A stretch of 64,000 bases of DNA from Marinobacter guineae (GTDB lineage Bacteria; Pseudomonadota; Gammaproteobacteria; Pseudomonadales; Oleiphilaceae). Shown here one piece after another: positions 56,601-64,000 of the stretch. The notes under the pieces are model-generated. The model was not told where the DNA came from and made no database searches. It worked only from the letters and a program-made list of their open reading frames with translations. Position 1 is the first letter of the stretch, and each line of letters starts with the position of its first letter. A program made the position numbers and the translations under genes. Location of the stretch: the NCBI RefSeq assembly GCF_002744735.1, contig NZ_KZ319341.1, positions 545,848 to 609,847 on the forward strand. Reading direction: 5' to 3'.

Positions 56601-57367
56601 AACAGGCCCTGCTGAACCTCCTATCCAATGCAGTGAAATATAATCGGCTGAACGGGAGCATCGAGGTTGAAGCCAGGCGGTATCAGGAGTCCTGGATAGA
56701 CATCCGGGTCTCAGACACCGGGAACGGCATTCCCGAGTCCCGCTTCCCGGATTTATTCCAGCCCTTTAACCGACTGGGAGCAGAGCTCAGCCATATTGAA
56801 GGCACCGGGATCGGGCTATCGCTGACTCGACAACTGGTCGAGCTAATGGGCGGCAGCATGGGTGTCACCAGTACCGTCGGCAAGGGCTCAACCTTCTGGA
56901 TACGCTTGCCGGCTGAAAACCGCGACACATTTACCAACGGCTTGCCAACGCTCCATTCAAACCCTGCTCCGGATAACAGTGACGAGAATCTCCACGCAGG
57001 CGAATGCACGATACTCTATATTGAAGACAATCCTGCAAACCTGAAACTCGTTGAGCGAATTATTAATCGCCAACCCCGATTTACTCTAATCTCCGCAACC
57101 AGCGCGTCTGACGGCCTGAGACTCGCCAGCAACTATCCTCCGGATCTTATTCTGGTAGACATAAATCTGCCCGACATGGACGGTTTCTCGCTCCTTGGCA
57201 AACTGAAGTCTGTTAAACACCTGTGTGAGAAGCCCATGCTCGCGCTAACTGCAAACGCCATGAGCGACGATATGCAAAGGGCCAGGAATGCCGGTTTCGA
57301 TGACTATCTGACCAAGCCCATCAATATCAACGAACTGATGAACACACTGGAAAAATATTTAGGGTAG
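53696..57367 (+). CDS. Giant hybrid sensor histidine kinase
   Basis: A 1223-aa cytosolic kinase. Order: two N-terminal receiver-like domains of degenerate type (first ends RRFLAKPATSRML), a PAS-PAC unit (about 265-385) with RFCDISQYSEQELLGNNHRIL, a GAF-like region, a PAS_3 unit (about 540-660), a GAF domain, HisKA with the phosphorylated histidine at about 862 in MSHELRTPLNAI, HATPase with SDTGNGIP and GTGIGLSL, and a complete receiver domain with aspartate about 1155 in LVDINLPDMDG. No HPt domain is present, so the phosphate must leave through another protein, for example the next gene's receiver. The ATG at 53696 is 10 bp after aer; the GTG at 53636 is less likely. Confidence 0.85.
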   Translation: MIDIQVLGNDNTIGWLKRQQKALSASGLHCRYSPASDAFEVSEAPDMWLIDADGCETKALRGILQELACSQSGTAPAVVMGKSISLDKARDAVGAGARRFLAKPATSRMLADTCRELGISDLLATRSVLVLEDRDAVHKTIHADLSKQSVQAIRANDANSLFDLLAKYKPDAVVISHCPCETNYTDLIGLLGFFPGSSGLPIILIAEEVQDSDLRKCLAQGRANLYCVDYPNLGQVILEQLSQRAEQKTPGGRVYDILYEREQEHLALNHHAIVSKTNHQGQITEVNRRFCDISQYSEQELLGNNHRILKSGHHSPEFYRDLWKTISRGDVWQGEICNRAKDGTLYWVSSTIVPFLDNRKRPYQFIAIRKDITHVKKSEQYVELQSKLASLVSEVSAGILSGHWADAPLTLLAALQPLSEFLGVSHISIKVHQTDHILPTWQRFTTDASTIPTISISDTNDTAPLEANNQRFETTLRANEAEIGSLALYAKASRLTEVFCEQGLINVLGNVVSHSLARWISEFHQERSRERLRRAQSFANIGTWEWNLDNDELFWTERVPMLFGYPEGDLETSFENFIEAIHPDDRDRVRQAIQASIEHDVPYQIEHRIIWPDGAVRWLLETGAVVRGTDGNAKQMLGVVEDITAMHETKQQLARQTALLNMLHDSLTAFVLEGKFRGTLNSMLRSLLELTDSEFGFLAEVLFTPGDVPFLRVQAITDISWDPESAEMYSRVGTEKFEFHDLDNMLGESIRQREIITVSASQSEGLFTGLPNGHPEIRTLLSVPVFIGAELVGNFALANRRSGYDASIIEFLRPFMATYGVIINSQRMLDMEEVNRKSLIRAKLRADQANRAKSEFLSSMSHELRTPLNAIQGFGQLLQSDPKLNEDQQDSIGEVLSASTHLLALINEVLDLARIESGKLELSLENLPVSSVIHDALILIKHSAEQRGLTITTCGIDNFHVTADWTRLKQALLNLLSNAVKYNRLNGSIEVEARRYQESWIDIRVSDTGNGIPESRFPDLFQPFNRLGAELSHIEGTGIGLSLTRQLVELMGGSMGVTSTVGKGSTFWIRLPAENRDTFTNGLPTLHSNPAPDNSDENLHAGECTILYIEDNPANLKLVERIINRQPRFTLISATSASDGLRLASNYPPDLILVDINLPDMDGFSLLGKLKSVKHLCEKPMLALTANAMSDDMQRARNAGFDDYLTKPININELMNTLEKYLG

Positions 57368-57374
57368 CTCGCTC

Positions 57375-58460
57375 ATGTACGCTTTTTCAGAAAAAAACCT
57401 TCATGAACAGACCATATTTGTCGTGGACGACGAACTGGTCAATCTGAAGCTGCTGGACAAAATCCTTACCTCGGCGGGCTACACGAACCTGGTTTTAATC
57501 AGCGACCCTGGACAGGTACTTAATGCCTATCTGGAACACCGCCCTGCTCTGATTCTCCTGGATCTGAATATGCCAGGCATTGATGGCTATCATGTCATGG
57601 AACAGCTGGCCGGGCTGGATGACCCCCTTTTGCCACCGATTATTATCCTGACCGCCCAGCACCAACAAGAGTATCTGCTGAAAGCTTTGGAAGCTGGTGC
57701 CCGGGATTTCATCAGTAAGCCGTTTGATCGGCGTGAACTACTGATGCGAGTCCGGAATTTCCTTGACGCTCACGTTGCTCACAGGCTAGTACGCAACCAG
57801 AAAGACCACCTGGAAATTCTGGTAGGCCAGCGGACGCGGGAGCTACAGGAAACCCGGCTGGAAATCATTCGCCGGCTGGGCCATGCAGCGGAATACCGCG
57901 ACGAGGAAACAGGAAACCACATCATAAGAATGAGCAAAATGTGCGCCTTGCTCGCCAAAAAAGCAGGCTGGTCTGCGCAGCAATGCGACCTTATGCTTCA
58001 GGCCAGCCCGATGCATGACATCGGCAAAATCGGCATCCCCGACGCCATACTCCTGAAGCCGGGAAAGTTGGAGCCCAGCGAGTGGCAAACGATGAAAAAT
58101 CACGCCGAAATCGGCGGCCGGCTTCTGGAGGGTAATGACAGCGACCTCATAGTCCTGGCACGGGAAATTGCCCTGAATCACCATGAAAAATGGGATGGAA
58201 GTGGTTACCCTCGCGGGCTCAAAGGTGAAGAAATTCCAGTTTCAGGAAGAATTGCGGCATTAGCCGACGTATTCGATGCGCTCACTTCCGTGCGCCCTTA
58301 CAAAAAAGCGTGGTCTGTGGCCGATGCCGTGCAACTGATCAGAGATAATCGCGGCAAACATTTTGACCCGGAACTTACAGACCTGTTTCTTGAGGATATT
58401 GAGAGCTTCGTAGAAATAAAAAATGCCTATCAAGACTACCCGGAACAACTGCACCCATGA
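57375..58460 (+). CDS. RpfG-type response regulator with HD-GYP phosphodiesterase
   Basis: A 361-aa response regulator: receiver domain (aspartate in LILLDLNMPGIDG, about residue 58), a linker helix, then an HD-GYP domain (MHDIGKIGIPDAIL and HHEKWDGSGYPRGLKG), which cleaves c-di-GMP to GMP. All metal-binding and GYP residues look present. It starts 7 bp after the hybrid kinase, its likely phosphodonor, and overlaps the cyclase gene by 4 bp. Confidence 0.92.
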   Translation: MYAFSEKNLHEQTIFVVDDELVNLKLLDKILTSAGYTNLVLISDPGQVLNAYLEHRPALILLDLNMPGIDGYHVMEQLAGLDDPLLPPIIILTAQHQQEYLLKALEAGARDFISKPFDRRELLMRVRNFLDAHVAHRLVRNQKDHLEILVGQRTRELQETRLEIIRRLGHAAEYRDEETGNHIIRMSKMCALLAKKAGWSAQQCDLMLQASPMHDIGKIGIPDAILLKPGKLEPSEWQTMKNHAEIGGRLLEGNDSDLIVLAREIALNHHEKWDGSGYPRGLKGEEIPVSGRIAALADVFDALTSVRPYKKAWSVADAVQLIRDNRGKHFDPELTDLFLEDIESFVEIKNAYQDYPEQLHP

Positions 58461-59710
58461 ATCCTGAAAACCTGAAATGGATGATCAACGCGATTCCCGA
58501 TGCCGCCATTCTGGTAAATCAGGAACAGCAGATTGTCGCTGCCAACCTGAAGGCTGCCGATCTTTTCGACAGGACGACGGAGAGTCTGGAGGACGCTCCG
58601 CTGGACATCCTGATACCTGAGTCCTCTGTCAAATCTCACCATGACCATGTCAGACGGTATTTTAGCCAACCCCAACAACGTCCCATGGGAACAGGTCTTC
58701 GCTTTCATGGCCAGCGGGAGGATAGCTCCACTTTCCCTGTAGACATTATGCTGAGTCAGTTCAGGGTTGAATCTCTTGACTACACCCTTGCCGTGATTCG
58801 TGACGACTCCGAAAGAGCGGAGGTACAAGCGATGCAAGAGAAGCTTCAATCTGCTAATGCCCGTCTGGCGAGAGCCCAGGAAGTCGGTGGCCTGGCCTGG
58901 TGGGAAACTAACCTGGAGACCGGTCAACTAATTTGGTCAACGACAGTTCCACAACTTCTGGGGCTGCAACCCGATGAGAAGCCTTCCTTCCCGGCCGCAC
59001 AAAGTATGTGTGTCCCAGAAGACCGGCTGCAGTTCGACGCCTTTCATGGTCATTGGGGCGCCATTTCTGCCCGAACCGTTTGTTACAGAATTCGGAAGAA
59101 GGAGGGAGAAATCCGCTGGATCGAGGAAACAGTCCATCAAGAAGCGGACCATATCGTAATCGGCGTCATGCGTGACATAACAGACCAGAAGAATCTGGAA
59201 GAGAAATTACGAACAGAGTCGGTCACCGACGAGCTAACCGGACTGTTCAATCGAAAGCAGTTCAACCAGGATCTGAACAGCCGCTATTCTTCGTTTATCC
59301 GATCAGGAATTATATCCTCCATTGTCATGTATGACTTTGATCACTTCAAAAACATCAACGACGTATACGGGCATGCGATGGGAGACGAAGTTCTGAAACA
59401 GGCGGCTAGTCTGGTAGTGGACCAACTCAGACCGTCCGACAATGCTTACAGACTTGGTGGCGAGGAATTTGCCATTCTGCTCAACGGCACCGATACGGAT
59501 GATGCCAAGACTTTCGCGGAACGGATCCGCAAATCAGTCGAAGCGGCTCGCTTCAAAATCGACGACGTGCGGACATGCGCCACTATCAGCCTCGGCATTG
59601 CAAAATTCCGAAGCGACGACCGCTGCTTCGAAGATGCCTTAAAAAGGGCCGACGGAGCACTTTATCGGAGCAAAGCCAATGCCCGAAACAATGTCAGCAC
59701 ATGCGACTAA
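58457..59710 (+). CDS. PAS-PAS diguanylate cyclase
   Basis: A 417-aa cytosolic cyclase with two PAS units (about 1-125 and 135-245) and a GGDEF domain. The motif is GGEEF, with the inhibitory RPSD five residues before it, so it looks active and feedback-controlled. Overlapping the HD-GYP gene by 4 bp, it would make the signal that the neighbour destroys. Last gene of the operon. Confidence 0.9.
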   Translation: MNPENLKWMINAIPDAAILVNQEQQIVAANLKAADLFDRTTESLEDAPLDILIPESSVKSHHDHVRRYFSQPQQRPMGTGLRFHGQREDSSTFPVDIMLSQFRVESLDYTLAVIRDDSERAEVQAMQEKLQSANARLARAQEVGGLAWWETNLETGQLIWSTTVPQLLGLQPDEKPSFPAAQSMCVPEDRLQFDAFHGHWGAISARTVCYRIRKKEGEIRWIEETVHQEADHIVIGVMRDITDQKNLEEKLRTESVTDELTGLFNRKQFNQDLNSRYSSFIRSGIISSIVMYDFDHFKNINDVYGHAMGDEVLKQAASLVVDQLRPSDNAYRLGGEEFAILLNGTDTDDAKTFAERIRKSVEAARFKIDDVRTCATISLGIAKFRSDDRCFEDALKRADGALYRSKANARNNVSTCD

Positions 59711-59769
59711 GTCTGCCGCCCCAGTACATCGACATGAGAATTTTCATGCAGCCTGTCTTCGAATTCAAA

Positions 59770-60804
59770 TTAAGGAGAAGCTGACGATGTGTACCAGTAC
59801 TTTTTGCGTTTCATTGCCCCGGCATCCACCGACAGCACTTTTTCAGCATTTTGTTTAAGTGCGGTCAGGTTCTGAAGGGTTTCGCTGGGATACTCGCCAA
59901 AATGATCGTAATAATAGGATGAAAAGCGGCCAGCGTGGTTAAACCCCTGCCTCAATGCGTGGTCTGCAATCACTGGATTCTCGGAATGGTGACAGATCAA
60001 CGATTCACGGGCCTTGATTAACCGGCGTGACTGACAATAGCCGTACGGAGTCATACCCGTGTACTTTCGCATAAGGTAATAAAGGTTTCTGAGGCTCAGG
60101 CCAGAGCCCTTGGCGATTGCCTCCAGATCTACAGTTGTCTTCAGGTTGTCGTTAATTAATTCGAAAGCCTGACAAAGCCGCCGATCTGTACCGATCAGAA
60201 CCTTATTTTTTAACTCCCGGGTTTCGAGTCTTCCTTCGGAAAAGTAGTTGTTCAGCGCGTTCCCCAAAAGGCATGTTCGTTGATTGGCATGCTGGTGATC
60301 CCGAAAAAACGCCGTTTCCACCAGATAGGACTCAAGCAACTTTACCAACTCCGAATCACCATGCTGTGGAGGCCGGATGCCTTTCAGGAAAGTTGGCTGA
60401 CTCAACTGAACAATCAATAAGTGTAACTCTGGAGACAGACGAGCACAGAATTCCACATCAGGATCGAGTATAAAAGGAACTCCTGGCGCACTGACAAAAT
60501 GCTTACCATTAATATCGAAGTCTACCGTTCCGTGCAGGGGAAAAATAATCGCCGAGGTAGAGGCATTCGAACCACAAATACTAGATGCGGACTTCAGGTA
60601 GACACCGCAGACATTAATGCCACCGGCTTCCAGAAATGCCAGACGGGAGCAAAAACCCTGATGCTTACCGGCAAGATCAACTTCCATCGAAAGCCGCGGG
60701 CTGCGAGTCATGATCTGAAGAGAGGACAACCAGTCCTCAGGTATTTTGGTGGCCAATCGTAGGTAATGCTCAAGTACATAAAACTGGGTACTACACGCAC
60801 GCAT
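59770..60804 (-). CDS. AraC-family transcription regulator
   Basis: A 344-aa regulator with an N-terminal ligand-binding-like domain and a C-terminal AraC double HTH: DLEAIAKGSGLSLRNLYYLMRKYTGMTPYGYCQSRRL and IADHALRQGFNHAGRFSSYYYDHFGEYPSE. This is the classic pair of recognition helices. Targets are unknown. The nearest upstream gene on its strand is the large lipoprotein. Confidence 0.85.
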   Translation of the reverse strand: MRACSTQFYVLEHYLRLATKIPEDWLSSLQIMTRSPRLSMEVDLAGKHQGFCSRLAFLEAGGINVCGVYLKSASSICGSNASTSAIIFPLHGTVDFDINGKHFVSAPGVPFILDPDVEFCARLSPELHLLIVQLSQPTFLKGIRPPQHGDSELVKLLESYLVETAFFRDHQHANQRTCLLGNALNNYFSEGRLETRELKNKVLIGTDRRLCQAFELINDNLKTTVDLEAIAKGSGLSLRNLYYLMRKYTGMTPYGYCQSRRLIKARESLICHHSENPVIADHALRQGFNHAGRFSSYYYDHFGEYPSETLQNLTALKQNAEKVLSVDAGAMKRKKYWYTSSASP

Positions 60805-60969
60805 AACAGATAAGCCCCTTTAATGCGCATGCTAATTAACGCATGTCCCGGAAGCTTACAGAAGGGTACATTCTACCGATATCCAATTACTGCAATTATT
60901 TGCTTCTGCAATATAAATCTGCGCAGGCGAATAACACTGCCAGAGCTTCATTCCCAATATTTCAATCAA

Positions 60970-62871
60970 TTACTCAAGCAAATCCACCAGGTACTGAGAC
61001 AACCGCTGATAGCTGTACTCGACCTGCGCATAGGCTGAAGTTGGTAATTCATCGAGCTTCCGGCCACAGTCACCGGCGCCTTTATAACTCTTCAAAAACG
61101 CATCGCGAATAAGATTCGGCTGGTCAGGAACGAAGCCTGGCGCACCCACGACCTGATAATTCATCGCCCACTCAAAACTGCCATCGCCTGTCACCCGGCC
61201 CAGATCAGAAAGTGACGGATCCAGGAAACCGTAGCGCAACAGATGCAGGTTTGGCTGTTCCGACTCTGAAAAATCCCTGGTATCAAACTCAAGGAGCAGA
61301 TCGGCGAAACCGGTTGGCTGAGGCTCAAAACCGGCAAAATCATAGCTCAGATAACCGGTAACCACCTGGTTTGCTCCCACAGCGTCCAACTGGGAATCGC
61401 AGGTTTCTATGCCAGAGGTCAGGGTTACAGCTTCTTTTTCGACACCGTCCTCGAGAATCCGATACCCGGGGAATTCCTGTGGTGCGTCAGATCCATCCGG
61501 AAGAGGAGTGTTGTCAGGAACAAGAGTGCGGGTAACGCCCCCGGCGTATTCCGCAACAAGCTCCACAAGTACGCCGCCATCTTTTGTCCAGCGATATTCA
61601 ATTTCAGGATTGCCCGCCAGTTCGGTTGACCCCGCCGGAATGCCAACGTGCTGGTGGCAGGTGGTACTGGTCTCGAAATAGATTCGCTGGTTGTCCCAGT
61701 CGAAGATCAGGCGCTCATCGATACCCTCAAGATCGTAGTTCACCCGGCTCTGCCCGGAGAGCGCAACTGCCGGCAGCCACTGGGTTTCGAGGTTAGCCAT
61801 GTAGCCGTTTACACGCACAAGCCTGGCCAGCTCCAGCATGGACGGCGCAAGGCAGCCATTCGCTGAGACCGAGAGCAGGCGACCGCTCTCGGTGTAATCG
61901 AAGTTCAACTCTGCAGAGATCTGCAGGCCGGAGCGGAGTGAGGGCAAGGTTCCCTGGCTGGAGGGTTCGGCGAAAATGGCCTGGCTGGTCAGCAGAACCG
62001 GATCCCGAAGCTCCACATTCACCTGGGGCAGTTCCAGTGCATCGACATCAACATTGGCGTATCCCCCCTGAGCAGCCGCATCAACCACGGCGATCACATC
62101 CCCGGCGTTCTGGACCACGGAAAGACCCAGCAGGAATGCCGCCTCCTTGCTGAGAAAGCGCTCTGTACCGTCACTGCCTTCCTTCGCCAGCAGCTCGTTG
62201 TAGGCGTCGGGAATCTGGCTGGCCATGAATCGGGCCAGCGCGCGGGCGTAGGCGTGGGAGCGGTCATCCTGCGCCAGGATGTAATCCCGCACCAGGTTCA
62301 GATCCGCCAGACTGGCAGCTGCCCCTGCCGGGGTTTCCAGGAAAGACCCCAACCCCACCAGGCCGCGGTACCGGGCCAGAGTGGTAAGGGGTGTAAGGTT
62401 CCGGACACCGGGAGGCGCCGACATCATATAGGCACTGGCGACCGGCACCTCCCCACTGCGGGTCTCTTCCAGAGTCTTGCCGGGCAGCGCCAGGGCATAG
62501 AGCGGATAGTCCCGGGGATCAATATCCGGACCTACTGCCGGCTCCAGAACCAGCTCTGAGATATCCAGTGAGAACTGGCCCCCCGGTCCGCTCATGGCGG
62601 TCGGTTCGCCGGAGCCAAGGGTGACTTCGCGGCCATTCTCCAGTTTGATAACCAGAGGCCCGGGGGTGAATTGGCTGTCGCTATCCATATCCAGCCAGAC
62701 CCGGGCGTTGTTCAGGTAACCGTCGATGACCTTACCGGTATAGGGCGCAGGCTCACTGTACTCCACACCATCAAAATCGCGACCGTCCACGGGCAGCTGA
62801 TCGGATTCCTTGCCGCAACCGGCCAGGGCGAGGGATAAAGCAGAAACAGAGAGGCAGAGTAGGCATTTCAT
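60970..62871 (-). CDS. Large lipoprotein of unknown function
   Basis: A 633-aa precursor with a lipoprotein signal (MKCLLCLSVSALSLALAGC, lipidated cysteine at residue 19). After the cysteine it has a carboxypeptidase-like beta segment (GKVIDGYLNNARVWLDMDSD), where an EF-like DMDSD stretch could bind calcium, then a long alpha/beta region with no family I recognise. It is probably on the outer membrane. No operon partners are evident. Confidence 0.7.
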   Translation of the reverse strand: MKCLLCLSVSALSLALAGCGKESDQLPVDGRDFDGVEYSEPAPYTGKVIDGYLNNARVWLDMDSDSQFTPGPLVIKLENGREVTLGSGEPTAMSGPGGQFSLDISELVLEPAVGPDIDPRDYPLYALALPGKTLEETRSGEVPVASAYMMSAPPGVRNLTPLTTLARYRGLVGLGSFLETPAGAAASLADLNLVRDYILAQDDRSHAYARALARFMASQIPDAYNELLAKEGSDGTERFLSKEAAFLLGLSVVQNAGDVIAVVDAAAQGGYANVDVDALELPQVNVELRDPVLLTSQAIFAEPSSQGTLPSLRSGLQISAELNFDYTESGRLLSVSANGCLAPSMLELARLVRVNGYMANLETQWLPAVALSGQSRVNYDLEGIDERLIFDWDNQRIYFETSTTCHQHVGIPAGSTELAGNPEIEYRWTKDGGVLVELVAEYAGGVTRTLVPDNTPLPDGSDAPQEFPGYRILEDGVEKEAVTLTSGIETCDSQLDAVGANQVVTGYLSYDFAGFEPQPTGFADLLLEFDTRDFSESEQPNLHLLRYGFLDPSLSDLGRVTGDGSFEWAMNYQVVGAPGFVPDQPNLIRDAFLKSYKGAGDCGRKLDELPTSAYAQVEYSYQRLSQYLVDLLE

Positions 62872-62974
62872 CGCGGCAACCGTTTATCCTTGTTAGAGGT
62901 TGTGCCGCTACTTTAGGGGATGTGGTGGCCGGAGACCTTGATAGGTTTGGCAATTTGTAAAGTTTGGTAACAAG

Positions 62975-64000
62975 TCACGACGAGCAGCTGTAATGGGAAA
63001 AACCGCCAAGATCGAACAACTCTGACGGTTTCAGCCGGTAATATCGCGCCTCGACGGCATTCGACTGTTCGGCGTAGGGTTGAGTCAATACATCCTGCAG
63101 TGCTCTAAGTGGCCGGTAATCACCATCGGCCGCTCGCTGATAGGCAGGCACCACGAACCACTCGCGCATGGTGTATTTTGGATTCACGAGTTTCATGCTT
63201 CGGGAGAGTTCCTCGCGGAATTGGGAACCGCTGCTACCCGGGCCATCCCCGTCGATTCCAATTCGCGATTTCCACTCGGCAAGCCATTCTGACCAACGCT
63301 TGAGCAACGCGTCCGTGTCAGCCCCTCCCGCTTGATTCAGTGACCTGTAAAAGCTCTTTTCGATTGGCCCGATGTCGTCAGGTATTGATGAGAGTTCGCG
63401 AAAAAAGACGGTGTAATCCACGGGGGTTTGCGTCATCAGCATCATCAGCTCCCTGAAGAGTCCAGCGTCAAACGCGTCAAGCCCGAGCTTCGCTGCCCAC
63501 ATTTTCTGCAATTCCGCCTGCATCACTTCCGGGAAACCTTCCTGAATCTCCTCGAGCTCAGCCAGTTCGTCCTCGTGAGCGTTTAACAGAGGCTGCAGGG
63601 CTGAACAGAAACTCTTGAAGTTCCATTCTGCTGCCACGGGTTGGTTCAGAAAAGAGAAGTGCTGTCCGCCACCGGTCCATGGTTGGTAAAAGGGTTCAAA
63701 TACTTCACAGAAGCCGAAGGGACCATAATCCAGAGTGAAGCCTCCGGCGGCGCAGTTGTCACTGTTGAAATTACCCTGGCAGTAACCAACCCGGATCCAG
63801 TTCGCGACCAGGGAGGCAAGACGGCTGCGGAACGCCCGCGCGAGCATCACGATTTTTGTGGGAGTCGCAAGTGTTTGGTCAATAACGCCGTTGTATTCCC
63901 GGTCAATCAGGTGCAGTACCAGTTGCTCGAGTTCTTCAGGCGCACCGGGGTGCTCCTGCTTTCGGGCCCTGCGACCGAAGAGTTCGAGTTGACCCACCCG
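62975..64000 (-). CDS. selO: SelO/YdiU protein adenylyltransferase, C-terminal part
   Basis: Partial at the window edge: about 341 C-terminal residues of the SelO pseudokinase, which transfers AMP to proteins. The segment [31 protein letters not shown] contains the conserved NSDN and the metal-binding DYGPFGF motif. The C-terminus ends YSCSS, with cysteine at the place of the selenocysteine in animal SelO (encoded TGC, not TGA). The N-terminal half, with the ATP-binding region, lies outside. Confidence 0.9.
   Translation of the reverse strand, partial: RVGQLELFGRRARKQEHPGAPEELEQLVLHLIDREYNGVIDQTLATPTKIVMLARAFRSRLASLVANWIRVGYCQGNFNSDNCAAGGFTLDYGPFGFCEVFEPFYQPWTGGGQHFSFLNQPVAAEWNFKSFCSALQPLLNAHEDELAELEEIQEGFPEVMQAELQKMWAAKLGLDAFDAGLFRELMMLMTQTPVDYTVFFRELSSIPDDIGPIEKSFYRSLNQAGGADTDALLKRWSEWLAEWKSRIGIDGDGPGSSGSQFREELSRSMKLVNPKYTMREWFVVPAYQRAADGDYRPLRALQDVLTQPYAEQSNAVEARYYRLKPSELFDLGGFSHYSCSS

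Noticed and set aside
1-64000. CRISPR array
   Set aside because: No set of regularly spaced short repeats with unique spacers was seen, and no cas genes.

Overview
The window reads as chromosome of a marine gammaproteobacterium, most likely Marinobacter or a close relative. The evidence is the Pseudomonas-like gene order (hemA-prfA-prmC; TPR lipoprotein-lolB-ispE-tRNA-Gln-prs-rplY-pth-ychF; rpsF-rpsR-DUF2232-rplI-dnaB-alr; rnr-rlmB), a moderately GC-rich host composition, and many c-di-GMP and chemotaxis proteins. The genus is an inference from general knowledge, not a search result.

Layout. 1-1.8 kb: membrane diguanylate cyclase. 1.8-6.4 kb (minus strand): a tight operon of an uncharacterised protein, an MscS-type channel, a RimB-like protease, RimK, an AstE/AspA-like deacylase and YjbQ. 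6.4-8 kb: photolyase with a good promoter. 8.0-8.25 kb: a structured inverted-repeat element. 8.3-12.3 kb (minus): hemA-prfA-prmC-moeB. 12.5-19.6 kb (plus): TPR lipoprotein, lolB, ispE, tRNA-Gln, prs, rplY, pth, ychF, tRNA-Met.

19.6-27 kb is an accessory island beside tRNA-Met. It holds a periplasmic binding-protein-like gene, a broken phage integrase, a small phage-like regulatory switch with paired operators, two small unknown genes, and a strongly AT-rich two-gene module. That module pairs a DUF4297/Cap4-like nuclease with a Rad50/SMC-like ATPase carrying a CPVC hook, and looks like a compact Lamassu-type anti-phage system. A decayed non-coding stretch and a HigBA-type toxin-antitoxin pair bracketed by direct repeats follow.

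27-35.8 kb returns to host-like genes: PACE transporter, metY, lipA, an MCP, an MMPL/RND exporter, a second inverted-repeat element related to the one at 8 kb, a Spy-like chaperone and RbgA/YlqF. 35.9-48 kb: fabB, anr/fnr with an exact FNR box ahead of its own start, an RmlD-like protein lacking its catalytic pair, alr, dnaB, rplI, rpsR, rpsF, rlmB, rnr, tRNA-Leu.

48.3-59.7 kb is a signalling region: a GGDEF protein whose active site is lost but whose inhibitory site is kept, a broken PAS-GGDEF gene running in frame into a Crp-family regulator, then a four-gene operon of an Aer-like receptor, a giant hybrid kinase, an RpfG-type HD-GYP phosphodiesterase and a PAS-GGDEF cyclase. The last 4 kb carry an AraC regulator, a large lipoprotein of unknown function and the C-terminal part of SelO.

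Two links across the window stand out. RimK and the RimB-like protease would act on the glutamate tail of ribosomal protein S6, whose gene is also here (tail ending EEE), and RimK is known in pseudomonads to respond to c-di-GMP, which several proteins here would make, break or bind. The nuclease/ATPase pair in the island is the best candidate for a little-described system.
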